This document shows, piece after piece, positions 52,510 to 63,941 of a stretch of 64,000 nt of DNA (positions within the stretch are counted from its first letter, which is position 1; the number at the start of each line of letters is the position of its first letter). The notes under the pieces were generated by a model. That model did not search any database. It saw only the letters and a list, made by a program, of their open reading frames with translations, and was not told the DNA's origin. The stretch lies in the NCBI GenBank assembly GCA_947564305.1, contig CANOBT010000014.1:1-64000 (forward strand). The letters run 5' to 3'. Position numbers and translations under genes: made by a program. The stretch comes from an uncultured Lachnospiraceae bacterium (GTDB lineage Bacteria > Bacillota_A > Clostridia > Lachnospirales > Lachnospiraceae).

Positions 52510-52673
52510 GACAAAAATGATTTTATATTGTAGTAGAAAGGAACTGTAATTTTACCATTTTGTGCGGAAAATTGTCTGTGATGTGTTTCATAGTGTTCAG
52601 CAGAAATGGGAATGATAGATAGTAACGATATTCTAAAGAAAAATGATTTATACATTTTTAGGAGGTGGCAGCA

Positions 52674-55220
52674 ATGGAACAATATACGGTAACAGGTATG
52701 AGCTGTGCGGCTTGCAGTGCCAGAGTGGAAAAAGCGGTGTCTGGGGTGCAGGGGGTTGAATCCTGTTCTGTGAGCCTGTTGACCAATTCTATGGGAGTGG
52801 AGGGAACAGCCTCTGTATCTGATGTGGTAGCTGCAGTAGAAGCAGCAGGATATGGGGCAGCATTAAAAAATGCTGAGACAAAGAATGCGGGAGTATCGAA
52901 AGGGGCGGCTGAGGAAGAATTTTTGAAGGATCATGATACACCTGTATTGAAGAGGAGACTCATTGCATCTCTGATATTTCTGATTCCGTTGATGTACCTG
53001 TCCATGGGGCATATGATGTGGAACTGGCCGGTTCCTGCATTTCTGGCAGGCAACCATGTCGCTATGGGGCTGATTCAGCTTTTATTGACAGGGATTGTTA
53101 TGATTATTAATCAGAAATTTTTTGTCAGCGGATTTCGTGGTTTACTGCACCGTGCGCCTAATATGGATACGTTGGTGGCATTGGGGGCAGGGGCGGCCTT
53201 TGTATACAGTACCTATGCGTTATTTGCCATGACAGATGCGCAGATGAGAATGGATATGGCAGGCGTTATGTCTTATATGCATGAATTTTATTTTGAATCG
53301 TCGGCCACGATTCTGACTTTGATTACGGTTGGAAAGATGCTGGAAGCACGTTCCAAAGGGAAGACCACAGACGCGCTGAAGAATCTTATGAAGCTAGCGC
53401 CCAAGACAGCGGTGGTTCTGCGGGAAGGCGGGGAAGTAGAAGTCTCCATCGAACAGGTACGAAAAGGCGATATCTTTGTAGTTCGTCCGGGGGAGAATAT
53501 TCCGGTGGACGGTGTGGTTCTCGAAGGCAGCAGTGCGGTCAATGAATCAGCACTGACAGGAGAAAGCATTCCCGTAGATAAAGCGGAAGGGGATATTGTG
53601 TCTGCGGCTACACTGAATCAATCCGGTTTTTTGAAATGTGAAGCGACCAGGGTAGGAGAGGACACGACGCTTTCCCAGATTATTCAGATGGTTAGTGATG
53701 CGGCGGCCACAAAAGCTCCCATTGCAAAAGTGGCGGATAAGGTTTCCGGTGTGTTTGTGCCAACGGTTATCACGATTGCAGTGCTTACAATCATGGTCTG
53801 GCTTGTGGCAGGACAGGAGATCGGATTTGCTCTGGCGAGAGGAATCTCCGTACTTGTGATCAGTTGTCCCTGCGCATTGGGGCTTGCGACTCCTGTAGCT
53901 ATCATGGTGGGCAATGGTGTGGGAGCTAAAAATGGAATTATGTTCAAAACCGCGGTTTCTTTGGAGGAAACCGGGAAGATGGAAATTGTTGCATTGGATA
54001 AAACCGGTACCATTACCAGAGGGGAACCCAGAGTGACGGATATTCTGCCTGTGGATGTTTCTTCTGAGACAGAGCTGTTAGAGCTGGCATATGCATTGGA
54101 ACAAAAAAGCGAGCATCCTCTTGCAAGGGCAATTCTCGTGGAGGCGGAGGAAAGAGGGCTGAAAGCATCAGAAGTCAGCGAATTTGAGGCGCTTCCTGGA
54201 AACGGACTTTCAGCAGTTTTAAAAAGTCCTGAAGGGCAGCAGGAAAGTATTCTTCTGAAAGGCGGAAACTTGAAGTTTATTCGTCAATATACTAAAGTGA
54301 CAGAATCTACGGAACAGCAGGCCGAACATCTGGCGGAAGAGGGGAAAACTCCATTGTTCTTCAGTTGTAATGGGCAATTAGCCGGAATTATTGCAGTGGC
54401 GGATGTGATGAAGGAAGACAGCCCGCAGGCGGTAAAGGAACTGCAGAATATGGGAATTCATGTGGTGATGCTGACCGGAGATAATGAACGAACTGCCAAG
54501 GCCATTGGAAAACAGGCCGGGGTAGATGAAGTGATTGCCGGCGTGCTGCCGGATGGTAAAGAAAGCGTTATCCGTTCTTTGAAGCGAAAAGGAAAGACGG
54601 CCATGGTGGGAGATGGCATCAATGATGCCCCTGCATTGACCAGGGCTGATATGGGAATTGCAATTGGGGCAGGGACGGATATTGCCATTGATGCTGCTGA
54701 CGTGGTCTTGATGAAGAGCCGGTTAAGTGATGTTCCTGCGGCCATTCGTTTAAGCCGTGCGGCGCTTAAAAATATTCACGAGAATTTATTCTGGGCGTTT
54801 TTCTATAATGTGATTGGGATACCTCTGGCAGCAGGTGTATGGTATCCTCTGTTTGGCCTGAAATTGAATCCGATGTTTGGAGCAGCGGCAATGAGCCTGT
54901 CCAGCTTTTGCGTGGTGACAAACGCGCTGAGGTTGAACTGGTTTAAAATGCATGATACAAAGAAAGACAAAAAAATTAAAACAAAAAGAAAACAGGAGGT
55001 AACAGTCATGGAAAGGACAATGAAGATTGAAGGGATGATGTGTGGACATTGCGAGGCTACAGTAAAGAAATGCCTGGAAGCATTGCCGGAGGTGGATTCA
55101 GCAGAGGTCAGCCATGAGGCAGGAACGGCTGTTGTGACGCTGAACACGGAGCTTTCAAATGAAGTGCTGAAAAAGACTGTAGAGGATAAGGATTATAAAG
55201 TTCTGGAAATCAATGGTTAG
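52674..55220 (+). CDS. copA: copper-exporting P1B ATPase with C-terminal CopZ-like domain
   Basis: The protein has about 848 residues. The N-terminal heavy-metal domain has [10 protein letters not shown] (C11, C14). The membrane CPC motif is [11 protein letters not shown]. The P-type signatures are [18 protein letters not shown] and GDGINDAP. The last 70 residues form a second metal-binding domain ([14 protein letters not shown]) preceded in frame by AGGAGG and ATG 55008, so CopZ may also be made alone. It pumps Cu(I) out of the cell. The start at 52674 follows AGGAGG by 9 bases. Confidence 0.95.
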   Translation: MEQYTVTGMSCAACSARVEKAVSGVQGVESCSVSLLTNSMGVEGTASVSDVVAAVEAAGYGAALKNAETKNAGVSKGAAEEEFLKDHDTPVLKRRLIASLIFLIPLMYLSMGHMMWNWPVPAFLAGNHVAMGLIQLLLTGIVMIINQKFFVSGFRGLLHRAPNMDTLVALGAGAAFVYSTYALFAMTDAQMRMDMAGVMSYMHEFYFESSATILTLITVGKMLEARSKGKTTDALKNLMKLAPKTAVVLREGGEVEVSIEQVRKGDIFVVRPGENIPVDGVVLEGSSAVNESALTGESIPVDKAEGDIVSAATLNQSGFLKCEATRVGEDTTLSQIIQMVSDAAATKAPIAKVADKVSGVFVPTVITIAVLTIMVWLVAGQEIGFALARGISVLVISCPCALGLATPVAIMVGNGVGAKNGIMFKTAVSLEETGKMEIVALDKTGTITRGEPRVTDILPVDVSSETELLELAYALEQKSEHPLARAILVEAEERGLKASEVSEFEALPGNGLSAVLKSPEGQQESILLKGGNLKFIRQYTKVTESTEQQAEHLAEEGKTPLFFSCNGQLAGIIAVADVMKEDSPQAVKELQNMGIHVVMLTGDNERTAKAIGKQAGVDEVIAGVLPDGKESVIRSLKRKGKTAMVGDGINDAPALTRADMGIAIGAGTDIAIDAADVVLMKSRLSDVPAAIRLSRAALKNIHENLFWAFFYNVIGIPLAAGVWYPLFGLKLNPMFGAAAMSLSSFCVVTNALRLNWFKMHDTKKDKKIKTKRKQEVTVMERTMKIEGMMCGHCEATVKKCLEALPEVDSAEVSHEAGTAVVTLNTELSNEVLKKTVEDKDYKVLEING
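54994..55010 (+). promoter_or_regulatory. copZ: internal ribosome-binding site and start of the CopZ-like part
   Basis: AGGAGG (54994-54999) and an in-frame ATG (55008) inside copA would give a free 70-residue copper chaperone. A seven-A run upstream would yield a stop just before it if one base longer. Confidence 0.6.
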
Positions 55221-55247
55221 ATGAAGAAAAAAGCATAGTAAGACAGG

Positions 55248-55280
55248 TGGAATCCCTCGCAAGGTTGCTGCGGGGGATTT
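55248..55280 (+). terminator. hairpin after copA
   Basis: AATCCCTCGC pairs with GCGGGGGATT (one G-T pair) with a 9-base loop. The following T run is poor, so termination may be partial. Confidence 0.55.
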
Positions 55281-55290
55281 CATGATGTAC

Positions 55291-55318
55291 TTGAAAAAGT
55301 TGGAAAACTTGCTATAAT
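55291..55318 (+). promoter_or_regulatory. promoter of the topoisomerase pair
   Basis: TTGAAA (55291-55296) and TATAAT (55313-55318) have a 16-base spacer. The start codon lies 85 bases downstream. Confidence 0.8.
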
Positions 55319-55402
55319 TAGGGAAGTTCGTTTGAATGTTATAAAAAATCCTTGTAACTGTTCTATACAGATACGATAAGATTTGAAAAAGGAGAGTCAT
55401 TT

Positions 55403-57325
55403 ATGGGCAGCAAGAATACATACGATGCGGATAGTATCGCGGTATTGGAGGGTCTGGAAGCAGTCAGAAAGCGTCCCGGCATGTATATCGGAAGTGTTTC
55501 TACAAAGGGATTAAATCACCTGATCTACGAAATCGTGGACAATGCGGTGGATGAACATTTAGCAGGATTTTGTTCGGAAATCCATGTTACGCTTGAGAAG
55601 GATGGTTCCGCCACCATTGAAGATAATGGGCGTGGGGTTCCTGTGGGGATGCATCAGAAAGGGGTGTCTGCCGCACGGCTTGTATATACCACGCTGCATG
55701 CAGGAGGAAAGTTTGATGATTCTGCATACAAGACAAGCGGAGGCCTGCATGGGGTAGGTTCATCAGTGGTAAATGCTCTTTCAACTTATATGGATGTTTG
55801 GATTAGCCGTGAAGGTGGAATCCACCATGACCGGTATGAGAAAGGGATTCCGGTCATTGAACTGGAAGACGGACTCCTTCCGGTTATAGGCAAAACAAGA
55901 AAGACCGGAACAAAAGTAAACTTTTTGCCCGATGATACCATTTTTGAGAAAACACGTTTCCGGGCCGAGGAAGTCAAAAGCAGGATGCACGAGACTGCCT
56001 ACTTAAACCCGGAGCTGACCATTATATTTGACGATAAGCGTCCCGAATCAACGGAACATGCTGTGTTCCATGAACCGGACGGAATTCTTGGATTTATCAA
56101 GGAATTGAATCAGAAGAAAGAGACTCTGCATGACCCGATTTATTTTAAGGGCAGCTCAGAAGGAATTGAAGTAGAAGTGGCCTTGCAGTATGTCAATGAA
56201 TTCCATGAAAATGTGTTGGGATTTTGTAATAATATTTATAATTCAGAAGGCGGGACGCATCTGACCGGATTTAAGACAACTTTTACTACGGTGATGAATC
56301 AATATGCGAGAGAATTAGGGATTCTGAAAGAAAAAGATGCAAATTTTACCGGGGCGGATATACGCAATGGTATGACAGCAATCGTGTCCATCAAGCATCC
56401 TGACCCGCGGTTTGAAGGGCAGACAAAGACCAAGTTGGACAATCCGGATGCTGCAAAGGCGGCTGGAAAAGTGACTGGGGATGAGATCGTACTTTATTTT
56501 GACAGAAATTTGGAAACTTTGAAGACTGTGCTGTCCAGTGCTGAGAAAGCAGCAAAGATCCGCAAGACAGAAGAGAAGGCGAAAACGAATCTGCTGACCA
56601 AACAGAAATATTCCTTTGACAGCAATGGAAAGTTGGCTAACTGTGAGAGCCGCGATCCGAAAAAATGTGAAATCTTTATCGTGGAGGGAGATTCTGCCGG
56701 GGGGTCTGCAAAGACTGCGCGGAACCGTAATTATCAGGCCATCCTTCCGATTCGCGGAAAAATATTGAATGTGGAAAAAGCAAGCATTGATAAAGTACTT
56801 GCAAATGCCGAGATTAAGACCATGATCAATGCATTTGGATGTGGATTTTCCGAAGGATATGGTAATGATTTCGACATTTCAAAACTTCGTTACGATAAAA
56901 TCATCATCATGGCCGATGCCGATGTGGACGGAGCTCATATATCTACTTTGCTGCTGACGTTATTTTATCGGTTCATGCCGGAGTTGATTTATGAAGGACA
57001 TGTGTATATTGCTATGCCTCCTCTTTATAAAGCTATGCCGAAAAAGGGAGAGGAGGAATATCTCTACGATGATGCAGCTCTTGAGCGGTATCGTAAGACT
57101 CACGATGGTCCTTTTACACTCCAGAGGTATAAGGGATTGGGTGAGATGGATGCCCAACAGCTATGGGAAACCACATTAGACCCTGAACATCGGCTGTTAA
57201 AACTGGTGGAGATTGAAGATGCAAGAATGGCATCTGGTGTTACCGAGATGCTGATGGGAACCGAAGTGCCGCCTAGAAGGGCATTTATCTATGAGAATGC
57301 AACAGAGGCTGAATTGGATATCTGA
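55403..57325 (+). CDS. parE: type IIA topoisomerase ATPase subunit (ParE/GyrB family)
   Basis: The 640-residue protein has a GHKL ATPase domain (VRKRPGMYIGS, EIVDNAVDEHLAG, GRGVPVG, GGLHGVGSSVVNAL). The TOPRIM core has IVEGDSAGGSAK and IIMADADVDGAHI. It pairs with the next gene to form a tetramer that decatenates or supercoils DNA. Being paired with a subunit of only 747 residues and lying far from recF/dnaN suggests topoisomerase IV, but gyrase cannot be excluded. Confidence 0.9.
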   Translation: MGSKNTYDADSIAVLEGLEAVRKRPGMYIGSVSTKGLNHLIYEIVDNAVDEHLAGFCSEIHVTLEKDGSATIEDNGRGVPVGMHQKGVSAARLVYTTLHAGGKFDDSAYKTSGGLHGVGSSVVNALSTYMDVWISREGGIHHDRYEKGIPVIELEDGLLPVIGKTRKTGTKVNFLPDDTIFEKTRFRAEEVKSRMHETAYLNPELTIIFDDKRPESTEHAVFHEPDGILGFIKELNQKKETLHDPIYFKGSSEGIEVEVALQYVNEFHENVLGFCNNIYNSEGGTHLTGFKTTFTTVMNQYARELGILKEKDANFTGADIRNGMTAIVSIKHPDPRFEGQTKTKLDNPDAAKAAGKVTGDEIVLYFDRNLETLKTVLSSAEKAAKIRKTEEKAKTNLLTKQKYSFDSNGKLANCESRDPKKCEIFIVEGDSAGGSAKTARNRNYQAILPIRGKILNVEKASIDKVLANAEIKTMINAFGCGFSEGYGNDFDISKLRYDKIIIMADADVDGAHISTLLLTLFYRFMPELIYEGHVYIAMPPLYKAMPKKGEEEYLYDDAALERYRKTHDGPFTLQRYKGLGEMDAQQLWETTLDPEHRLLKLVEIEDARMASGVTEMLMGTEVPPRRAFIYENATEAELDI

Positions 57326-57348
57326 TTGAGTGAAGGTAGGAGAAGAAA

Positions 57349-59592
57349 ATGAGCAGCAGTGAACCACAAATCATCCGGACCGAGTATTCGGATCTGATGA
57401 AGAAATCTTATATTGATTATGCCATGAGTGTCATTATTGCGAGAGCCCTGCCGGATGTCCGGGACGGGTTGAAGCCTGTTCAGCGCCGGACTCTCTATGA
57501 CATGCATGAATTGGGGATTCGTTACGACAGGCCATATCGGAAATGTGCTCGTATTGTGGGGGATACAATGGGTAAATACCACCCTCATGGGGACAGCTCG
57601 ATTTATGAAGCTTTGGTCGTGATGGCGCAGGAATTTAAAAAGGGCATGATTCTTGTGGATGGACATGGTAATTTCGGTTCCATAGAGGGGGACGGAGCAG
57701 CGGCCATGCGCTATACGGAGGCAAGGCTTGCCAAATTTACGCAGGAAGCTTATCTGTCCGATTTGGATAAAAACGTAGTGGATTTTGGTCCTAATTTTGA
57801 TGAGACAGAGAAGGAACCGGTGGTACTGCCGGTACGAGTGCCGAATCTTTTAATCAATGGGGCGGAAGGTATTGCTGTAGGAATGGCAACCAGTATTCCA
57901 ACACATAATTTGTGTGAGGTCATTGATGCGGTCAAGGCATATATGAAAAATGATGAGATAAGCACCAAACAGCTCATGCGGTATGTGAAAGGACCTGATT
58001 TCCCGACCGGCGGGATTGTGGTCAACAAAGATGAACTGTTAAATATATATGAGACCGGGCAAGGAAAAATTAAAATCCGGGGCAAGGTGGAGATTGAGGA
58101 ACTCAAAGGCGGAAAGAAACAGCTTGTAATCACAGAAATTCCTTATACGATGATAGGGAGCGGTATCGGAAAATTCTTAAACGATGTGGCAAATCTGATT
58201 GAAACGAAAAAAACAACAGATATTGTAGATATTTCCAACCAGTCATCCAAGGAAGGCATCCGGATTGTATTGGAATTAAAAAAAGGCACAGATGTAGAAA
58301 ATCTGAAAAACATGCTTTATAAAAAAACCAGACTGGAAGATACTTTTGGTGTCAATATGTTGGCGGTTGCAAATGGCAGGCCGGAGACACTGGGATTAAA
58401 AGCGATTATAGAGCATCACGTGGACTTCCAGTTTGAACTAGCCACAAGGAAATACAAGACACTGCTTGCCAAGGAACTGGAACGTAAGGAAGTGCAGGAG
58501 GGTTTGATCAAAGCCTGTGATGTGATTGACTTGATCATCGAAATCCTCCGGGGAAGTAAATCTGTTAAAGATGCAAGAAACTGTCTCGTAAACGGTGTGA
58601 CTACGAACATTAAGTTCAAGAGCAGTATTTCCAGGAAGATGGCAGCTATGCTCAGGTTTACCGAGCGGCAGGCAACGGCGATACTGGAAATGCGTCTGTA
58701 CAAGCTGATTGGCTTGGAGATTGAGGCGCTTCAGAAGGAGCATGAAGAAACACTGAAAAATATCGCCAGATATGAGGATATCCTGAATAACTATGACTCT
58801 ATGGCACAGGTCATTATTGAGGAACTGGATGTGTTCAGGAAAGAATATGGGAGGAAACGTCGTACGGCGATTGAAAATGCTGAGGAAGCCGTTTTTGAGG
58901 AGAAGAAGATTGAGGAGCAGGAAGTCGTATTCCTAATGGATCGTTTTGGATATGCAAAAACGGTGGATTCGTCTGTATATGAGAGAAATAAGGATGCGGC
59001 GGACAGTGAAAATAAATACATCATCCATTGTATGAATACCGGAAAGCTTTGTATTTTTACAGATACCGGAAAGATGCATCAGATTAAAGTACTAGACCTT
59101 CCTTATGGAAAGTTTCGGGATAAAGGGACGCCGATTGATAATGTCAGCAATTATGCAAGCGCAGAGGAACAGATTGTGATGATTTGTGATTCAGAACAGA
59201 TGCGATTTGCAAAACTGTTGTTTGCGACGAAGCAGGGCATGATTAAGCGGGTGGAAGGAGCCGAATTTCAGGTGGCCAAACGAACCATTGCGGCAACCAA
59301 ACTCCAGGAGGAAGATGCGGTGGTTTCCGTTCAGGTTGTGACAGAGAACCAGCATATTGTGATGCAGACAAAGGGCGGATATTTTCTGCGTTTCCCGGCA
59401 TCGGAGATACCAGAGAAAAAGAAAGGTGCTGTAGGTGTCAGAGGAATTAAGCTGCAGAAAAAGGATGAATTGGATTGTGTGTATTTGTTTGAGGAAGGAA
59501 CGGAAGCGAAAGGAAAATTAGGAGAAAAAGAAATTATGCTGAATCGGTTGAAAGTCGCGAAGCGAGACGGAGCCGGGACGAAAAGGGCATAA
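57349..59592 (+). CDS. parC: type IIA topoisomerase DNA-cleavage subunit (ParC/GyrA family)
   Basis: The 747-residue protein has the catalytic Tyr122 in AMRYTEARL, the quinolone-determining region HPHGDSSIYEALV (Ser83, Glu87) and a C-terminal beta-pinwheel. No complete GyrA-box is evident in the C-terminal domain, in line with a ParC role. It follows parE by 23 bases with AGGAGAAG upstream. A bidirectional terminator follows. Confidence 0.9.
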   Translation: MSSSEPQIIRTEYSDLMKKSYIDYAMSVIIARALPDVRDGLKPVQRRTLYDMHELGIRYDRPYRKCARIVGDTMGKYHPHGDSSIYEALVVMAQEFKKGMILVDGHGNFGSIEGDGAAAMRYTEARLAKFTQEAYLSDLDKNVVDFGPNFDETEKEPVVLPVRVPNLLINGAEGIAVGMATSIPTHNLCEVIDAVKAYMKNDEISTKQLMRYVKGPDFPTGGIVVNKDELLNIYETGQGKIKIRGKVEIEELKGGKKQLVITEIPYTMIGSGIGKFLNDVANLIETKKTTDIVDISNQSSKEGIRIVLELKKGTDVENLKNMLYKKTRLEDTFGVNMLAVANGRPETLGLKAIIEHHVDFQFELATRKYKTLLAKELERKEVQEGLIKACDVIDLIIEILRGSKSVKDARNCLVNGVTTNIKFKSSISRKMAAMLRFTERQATAILEMRLYKLIGLEIEALQKEHEETLKNIARYEDILNNYDSMAQVIIEELDVFRKEYGRKRRTAIENAEEAVFEEKKIEEQEVVFLMDRFGYAKTVDSSVYERNKDAADSENKYIIHCMNTGKLCIFTDTGKMHQIKVLDLPYGKFRDKGTPIDNVSNYASAEEQIVMICDSEQMRFAKLLFATKQGMIKRVEGAEFQVAKRTIAATKLQEEDAVVSVQVVTENQHIVMQTKGGYFLRFPASEIPEKKKGAVGVRGIKLQKKDELDCVYLFEEGTEAKGKLGEKEIMLNRLKVAKRDGAGTKRA

Positions 59593-59593
59593 A

Positions 59594-59640
59594 AAACAGG
59601 CAATGTCTTCATGGAGAAAAGAGACATTGCCTGTTTTTTC
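59594..59640. terminator. bidirectional terminator between parC and the chemotaxis gene
   Basis: AAAACAGGCAATGTCT and AGACATTGCCTGTTTT form a perfect stem, with A and T runs on both sides. Confidence 0.92.
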
Positions 59641-59661
59641 AATAGAGAACATACACGCCTG

Positions 59662-61341
59662 CTATGCACGCAGCCGGAATTGGTGAACGGAAACCTTTAA
59701 TTCCTGAGCCTGTCCAAGCAGCTCTTCGGCAGAGGATGCAGACTTTTCTGCAGTTGCGGAATTGGTCTGTACTACACCGGAAATCTGTTCCATTCCCTGA
59801 GTGAGCTGATGGAGAGCATTGACTTGCTGTGCGGCAGATTTTGCGATTCGTTCCACCAATTCGGTTGATTTTTGTGCACCAATTACACCCGTCGCAAGCG
59901 CTTCTGTCGTATCTGCGGATAAGGAAGTCCCCTGCTCTACCAGTCTCATAGAATCTTCAATCAGTACCGTAATATTTTGTGCTGCCTCTGAACTTTTATT
60001 TGCCAGACTTTGAACTTCGTCAGCCACGACTGCAAATCCCTTTCCTGTCTCACCCGCACGTGCTGCTTCCACAGCTGCGTTCAAAGCAAGTATGGTAGTC
60101 TGGAAGGAAATATCTTCAATCGTTTTAATGATGCCGCCAATCTCATGAGATGATTTAGAAATATTCTCCATTGCAGTGGTCAGCTCTACCATTTTTTCAT
60201 TGCAGAGTTCCAGCTGTTTTGTAGCATGCATTGAACTTTGGCGTGCATAGTCGGCATCTCTTGATGAATTATCTACTTCGCCGGATAGCTCCTGTATACT
60301 TGCGGTAAGTTCCTGCACAGCGGAAGCTTGCTCTACGGCACCTTTGGAAAGAATTTGTGCACCACCCGCTACCTGTTCGGATTCTTCGGTCACCCGTTCG
60401 GCTGTCTGATTAATCTGCGCTAATGCATTGTTAAGGGCATCCAGAATCTGGCGCATCGCAACCTGGATAGGTTGGAATTCTCCTCGGTAATCATTGCCGA
60501 TTGTCAGATCCATATTACCTTGTGCCATCTCAGCTAGTTTCATATCAATATCTTTGATATATTTTTTTAATTCCCGCTTTGTCTCATGAATTGACTGCAC
60601 CAGCATTCCAATTTCAGAAGTATCCGGCTCCAGAGAAAATTCTGCGGATAGATTTCCACGAGAAATTTCAATCATCTGATCTTTGACCGAAATTACCGGA
60701 TTCAAAACACGTTTTCTGGTAAGTATCAGATTGGTAAGCTGAAAAATTCCAACGACCACCAGGGCAAAAATCATAGCCAGCTTAATATAAGCGGACTGTA
60801 CGCTAAGGGCCTTCACGTCTTGTTTTGCACGTTCATCCAGAGTGGCCAAAAACTGTTCTTTCAAAGAATTGATTTTGGCTATTGCTGTACTGTATTCTGT
60901 GCTATATACATAGTCCAGTGCTTTTTGCAACTCTCCGTTCTGGACTTCTTTCATAGCCTCTTCTTCCAGAGGAACTAATTCGTTGGAAAGAGCAGACATG
61001 TCATCAATCATTCCCTGTTCTTCTGTGGTGATACCGATTTTTTGCATGGCTGCAATACCCTGCTCACGGTTTTTTAAATTATTTACTTCGTTCATATAAT
61101 TGTCATAATGTTCCTGTTTTCCTGTTGAGGCATAGGCTCGCACCTCATCTGTCAGATAAGAGGAACCATTCATGAAACGGTTTGCATTATAGGTCAGATC
61201 GAAACGGTCTTCATTTGCAGAGTCAAGCTGATCGCTGATGGTACCATAGTAAAGCAAAAGGACTATTACGACAACCAGTGCAAATATCGACAGTCCATTT
61301 AATAGAAACGTTTGTGTAGATTGATTCATCGCTTTTTTCAT
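59662..61341 (-). CDS. methyl-accepting chemotaxis protein
   Basis: The 559-residue protein has a first membrane helix at about residues 12-29. A four-helix-bundle type periplasmic sensor domain extends to about 185, followed by a second helix and a HAMP domain. The long coiled-coil signalling domain has the hairpin tip [36 protein letters not shown], which binds CheA/CheW. The ligand is unknown. It implies motility or another Che-like pathway. It is read leftward from its own promoter. Confidence 0.93.
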   Translation of the reverse strand: MKKAMNQSTQTFLLNGLSIFALVVVIVLLLYYGTISDQLDSANEDRFDLTYNANRFMNGSSYLTDEVRAYASTGKQEHYDNYMNEVNNLKNREQGIAAMQKIGITTEEQGMIDDMSALSNELVPLEEEAMKEVQNGELQKALDYVYSTEYSTAIAKINSLKEQFLATLDERAKQDVKALSVQSAYIKLAMIFALVVVGIFQLTNLILTRKRVLNPVISVKDQMIEISRGNLSAEFSLEPDTSEIGMLVQSIHETKRELKKYIKDIDMKLAEMAQGNMDLTIGNDYRGEFQPIQVAMRQILDALNNALAQINQTAERVTEESEQVAGGAQILSKGAVEQASAVQELTASIQELSGEVDNSSRDADYARQSSMHATKQLELCNEKMVELTTAMENISKSSHEIGGIIKTIEDISFQTTILALNAAVEAARAGETGKGFAVVADEVQSLANKSSEAAQNITVLIEDSMRLVEQGTSLSADTTEALATGVIGAQKSTELVERIAKSAAQQVNALHQLTQGMEQISGVVQTNSATAEKSASSAEELLGQAQELKVSVHQFRLRA

Positions 61342-61648
61342 TTCAATTACTCCTCTTTTGTGAAAAACTCCTCCCAGAAACTAACTGTTTCTATTGTACA
61401 AAATATTAGATGAAAATTCAAGTACAGAACGGTTTTTATGCAATAATAACAAATATTTTATTAGATATAAGATTTTTAAGGTGGTTCGAGAGGAGGCGGA
61501 AGGAAACAGGCTGTATAGATTGATTAAAATTTTTCTGTACAAATGATAATTTGTACGTTAACATATCAAGGGAGAAAATTTCGGACTGATTGTCTGTCAA
61601 ATGTATGAAATATAAATATATTATAGTAGAGAGGAATGGTATTATAAT
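61342..61648. other. divergent intergenic region
   Basis: About 300 AT-rich bases separate the chemotaxis receptor from the HAD gene. It must hold both promoters. Only a weak TATAAT-like stretch near 61641 is visible, and no gene or known RNA element is seen. Confidence 0.5.
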
Positions 61649-62449
61649 ATGATAAGATTAATTGCAAGTGATCTGGATGGAACACTGCTGCAAAATGATG
61701 CGCAGGAATTGGCCCCGCGTGCCATTGATTTGATTCGGAAACTCACAGATCAGGGAATCCGTTTTGTAGCGGCCAGTGGACGGCAATATGAGAATGAAGT
61801 CCATCTTTTTGAACCAATCAAAGACAGAATTTCCTATATTGCGGAGAATGGTTCACTGTGTATCCATGAAGGAGAGGTGATTTCCCGCACTGTGATTGAT
61901 ATGGAGCTGATTCATAGAATCATTGATGAAGTCAAAGAGGACGGACGGTTTGAAATTTTGCTCTCAAAAGACCGTGCATGTTATATTGAAAATCGAGATC
62001 CGGTTTTCGTGAATCATATTGTCAATGTAGTCAAGAATACGACAGAGATTGTGGAGGATGTCCGTAATGTGGAGGGCCCAATTTTAAAAATTGCTATTGG
62101 CAACATGAAGGACGGTCCTGATGTAGTCCGCAGTTATCTTAAATATCTGCAAAATAAATTTTCTGCGGAGATTAAAGTCGTGACATCAGGGAATATCTGG
62201 ATTGACTTTATCGCTCCGGGAACCAACAAGGGAAGTGCGCTGCTAAAGCTTCTTAACGTGTTGAGAATCAAGCCGGAGGAATGTATAGCATTCGGAGATC
62301 AGCATAATGATATAGAAATGCTGGAGGCTGCGGGAACTAGTTATGCCATGACCAATGCTGTACCTGGGATTTCAGAACATTCTACTTATGTGACGGATTC
62401 GGTGGAGGACGTGTTGGAAAAACTGCTTAAAAATATTGAAAAAGATTAA
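61649..62449 (+). CDS. Cof-type HAD-superfamily phosphatase
   Basis: The 266-residue protein has HAD motif I DLDGTLLQND (nucleophile Asp9), motif III around NKGSALLKLL and motif IV FGDQHNDIEML. It also has a C2B cap of the Cof/YbjI type. These enzymes dephosphorylate sugar phosphates and cofactors with broad specificity. It is not of the short KdsC type, so it is not an obvious supplier of the missing Kdo-8-P phosphatase activity. Confidence 0.9.
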   Translation: MIRLIASDLDGTLLQNDAQELAPRAIDLIRKLTDQGIRFVAASGRQYENEVHLFEPIKDRISYIAENGSLCIHEGEVISRTVIDMELIHRIIDEVKEDGRFEILLSKDRACYIENRDPVFVNHIVNVVKNTTEIVEDVRNVEGPILKIAIGNMKDGPDVVRSYLKYLQNKFSAEIKVVTSGNIWIDFIAPGTNKGSALLKLLNVLRIKPEECIAFGDQHNDIEMLEAAGTSYAMTNAVPGISEHSTYVTDSVEDVLEKLLKNIEKD

Positions 62450-62636
62450 TGACAAACCTGTATTATATCGTCTATAATAAATACAGTATCCTAATTAACC
62501 GTCTTAGGGATTGCCGTTCAATAATATATACAGATTTATAAATTATTCGGCGACAGTTCCTTAGCTTTCGGAAGTATATGAAATATGGCCGTAATAGGTT
62601 TCCGAGAGTATTCAAACTAAATAAAGGAGAAGGCAA

Positions 62637-63929
62637 ATGAAACAAGATATGATAGTGATTCTGGATCTTGGAAGTACAGAAAACACAGTGTTGGCTCGTA
62701 ATATCAGGGACTTGGGTGTATATAGTGAGATTCATCCCCATGATATTACAGTAGAAACATTAAAAAGTCTGGATAATGTAAAAGGAATCATCCTGAACGG
62801 TGGAGAAAACAGGGTTGTCGATGGACAAGCTGTTGAAATCTTTTCCGAACTGTATGATTGTGGTTATCCTATGATTTCAATTGACCATCCGACAGCAAAA
62901 TGCAGTCAAAAGTTCAATGCATTGCCGGATGAGGATACTCTGAAGGACTTCTTATTTAATCAATGTCATGCACAGTCAAACTGGAATATGAAGAATTTTA
63001 TTGAAGATCAGGTAGAATTAGTCCGCCAGCAAGTAGGGGATAGAAAGGTTTTGCTTGCATTATCCGGCGGCGTGGATTCCTCTGTCGTGGCTGCCCTGCT
63101 TTTAAAAGCTATCGGAGAACAGTTGACCTGTGTTCATGTGAATCATGGTCTGATGCGCAAGAATGAATCCGAAAGTGTCGTAGAAGTTTTCAAAAATCAG
63201 TTGCATGCAAACCTGATTTATGTGGATGCATCCGAACGTTTTCTTGGAAAGTTGGAAAATGTTTCTGATCCGGAGCAGAAACGTAAGATTATTGGAGGGG
63301 AATTTATCCGCGTCTTCGAGGAGGAGGCAAGAAAATTAGATGGTATCGAATGTTTAGGACAGGGAACTATTTATCCTGATATCATAGAAAGCGGGACGAA
63401 GACCGCAAAAATGGTGAAATCTCATCATAATGTAGGCGGCCTTCCGGAAGATTTGAAATTTGAACTTGTAGAGCCTTTAAAACAGCTTTTCAAAGACGAG
63501 GTTCGTGCCTGCGGTATCGAATTAGGACTTCCTGCCAGCATGGTTTATCGTCAGCCGTTCCCAGGACCAGGACTTGGCGTTAGATGCTTAGGGGCAATCA
63601 CACGTGACCGTCTGGAAGCTGTCCGTGAATCTGATGCAATCCTGCGGGAGGAATTTGAGAAGGCAGGATTAGACAAAAAAGTATGGCAGTATTTTACCGT
63701 AGTACCAGATTTTAAATCGGTAGGCATGAAAAATCATGCACGGTGCTTTGAGTATATGGTAATCATCCGGGCAATCAATACTATTGATGCTATGACTGCT
63801 GCTGTGGAAAAGATTGACTGGGAGGTGTTGGATAGGATTACCGACAGGATATTGAAAGAAGTGGGGAATGTTAACCGGGTATGCTACGATATGTCACCGA
63901 AGCCGCCGGCTACGATTGAGTTTGAATAA
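62637..63929 (+). CDS. guaA: GMP synthase with reduced, catalytically dead amidotransferase domain
   Basis: The 430-residue protein has a complete ATP-pyrophosphatase domain (LLALSGGVDSSVVAALL) and dimerization domain (PFPGPGLGVR, GNVNRVCYDM). Standard GuaA proteins have about 510-525 residues. Here the amidotransferase part is only about 110 residues: the start (DLGSTENTVLARN, IKGIILNGG-like) is recognisable, but the Cys nucleophile motif reads SIDHPTAKC and the His/Glu region is missing. It would depend on free ammonia or a separate glutaminase. The 187 bases upstream hold no recognised riboswitch. Confidence 0.9.
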   Translation: MKQDMIVILDLGSTENTVLARNIRDLGVYSEIHPHDITVETLKSLDNVKGIILNGGENRVVDGQAVEIFSELYDCGYPMISIDHPTAKCSQKFNALPDEDTLKDFLFNQCHAQSNWNMKNFIEDQVELVRQQVGDRKVLLALSGGVDSSVVAALLLKAIGEQLTCVHVNHGLMRKNESESVVEVFKNQLHANLIYVDASERFLGKLENVSDPEQKRKIIGGEFIRVFEEEARKLDGIECLGQGTIYPDIIESGTKTAKMVKSHHNVGGLPEDLKFELVEPLKQLFKDEVRACGIELGLPASMVYRQPFPGPGLGVRCLGAITRDRLEAVRESDAILREEFEKAGLDKKVWQYFTVVPDFKSVGMKNHARCFEYMVIIRAINTIDAMTAAVEKIDWEVLDRITDRILKEVGNVNRVCYDMSPKPPATIEFE

Positions 63930-63941
63930 GGGACTTTTTTG

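Noticed and set aside
62450..62636. Purine riboswitch upstream of guaA
   Set aside because: I could not find the conserved purine-aptamer loop sequences or paired P1-P3 stems.
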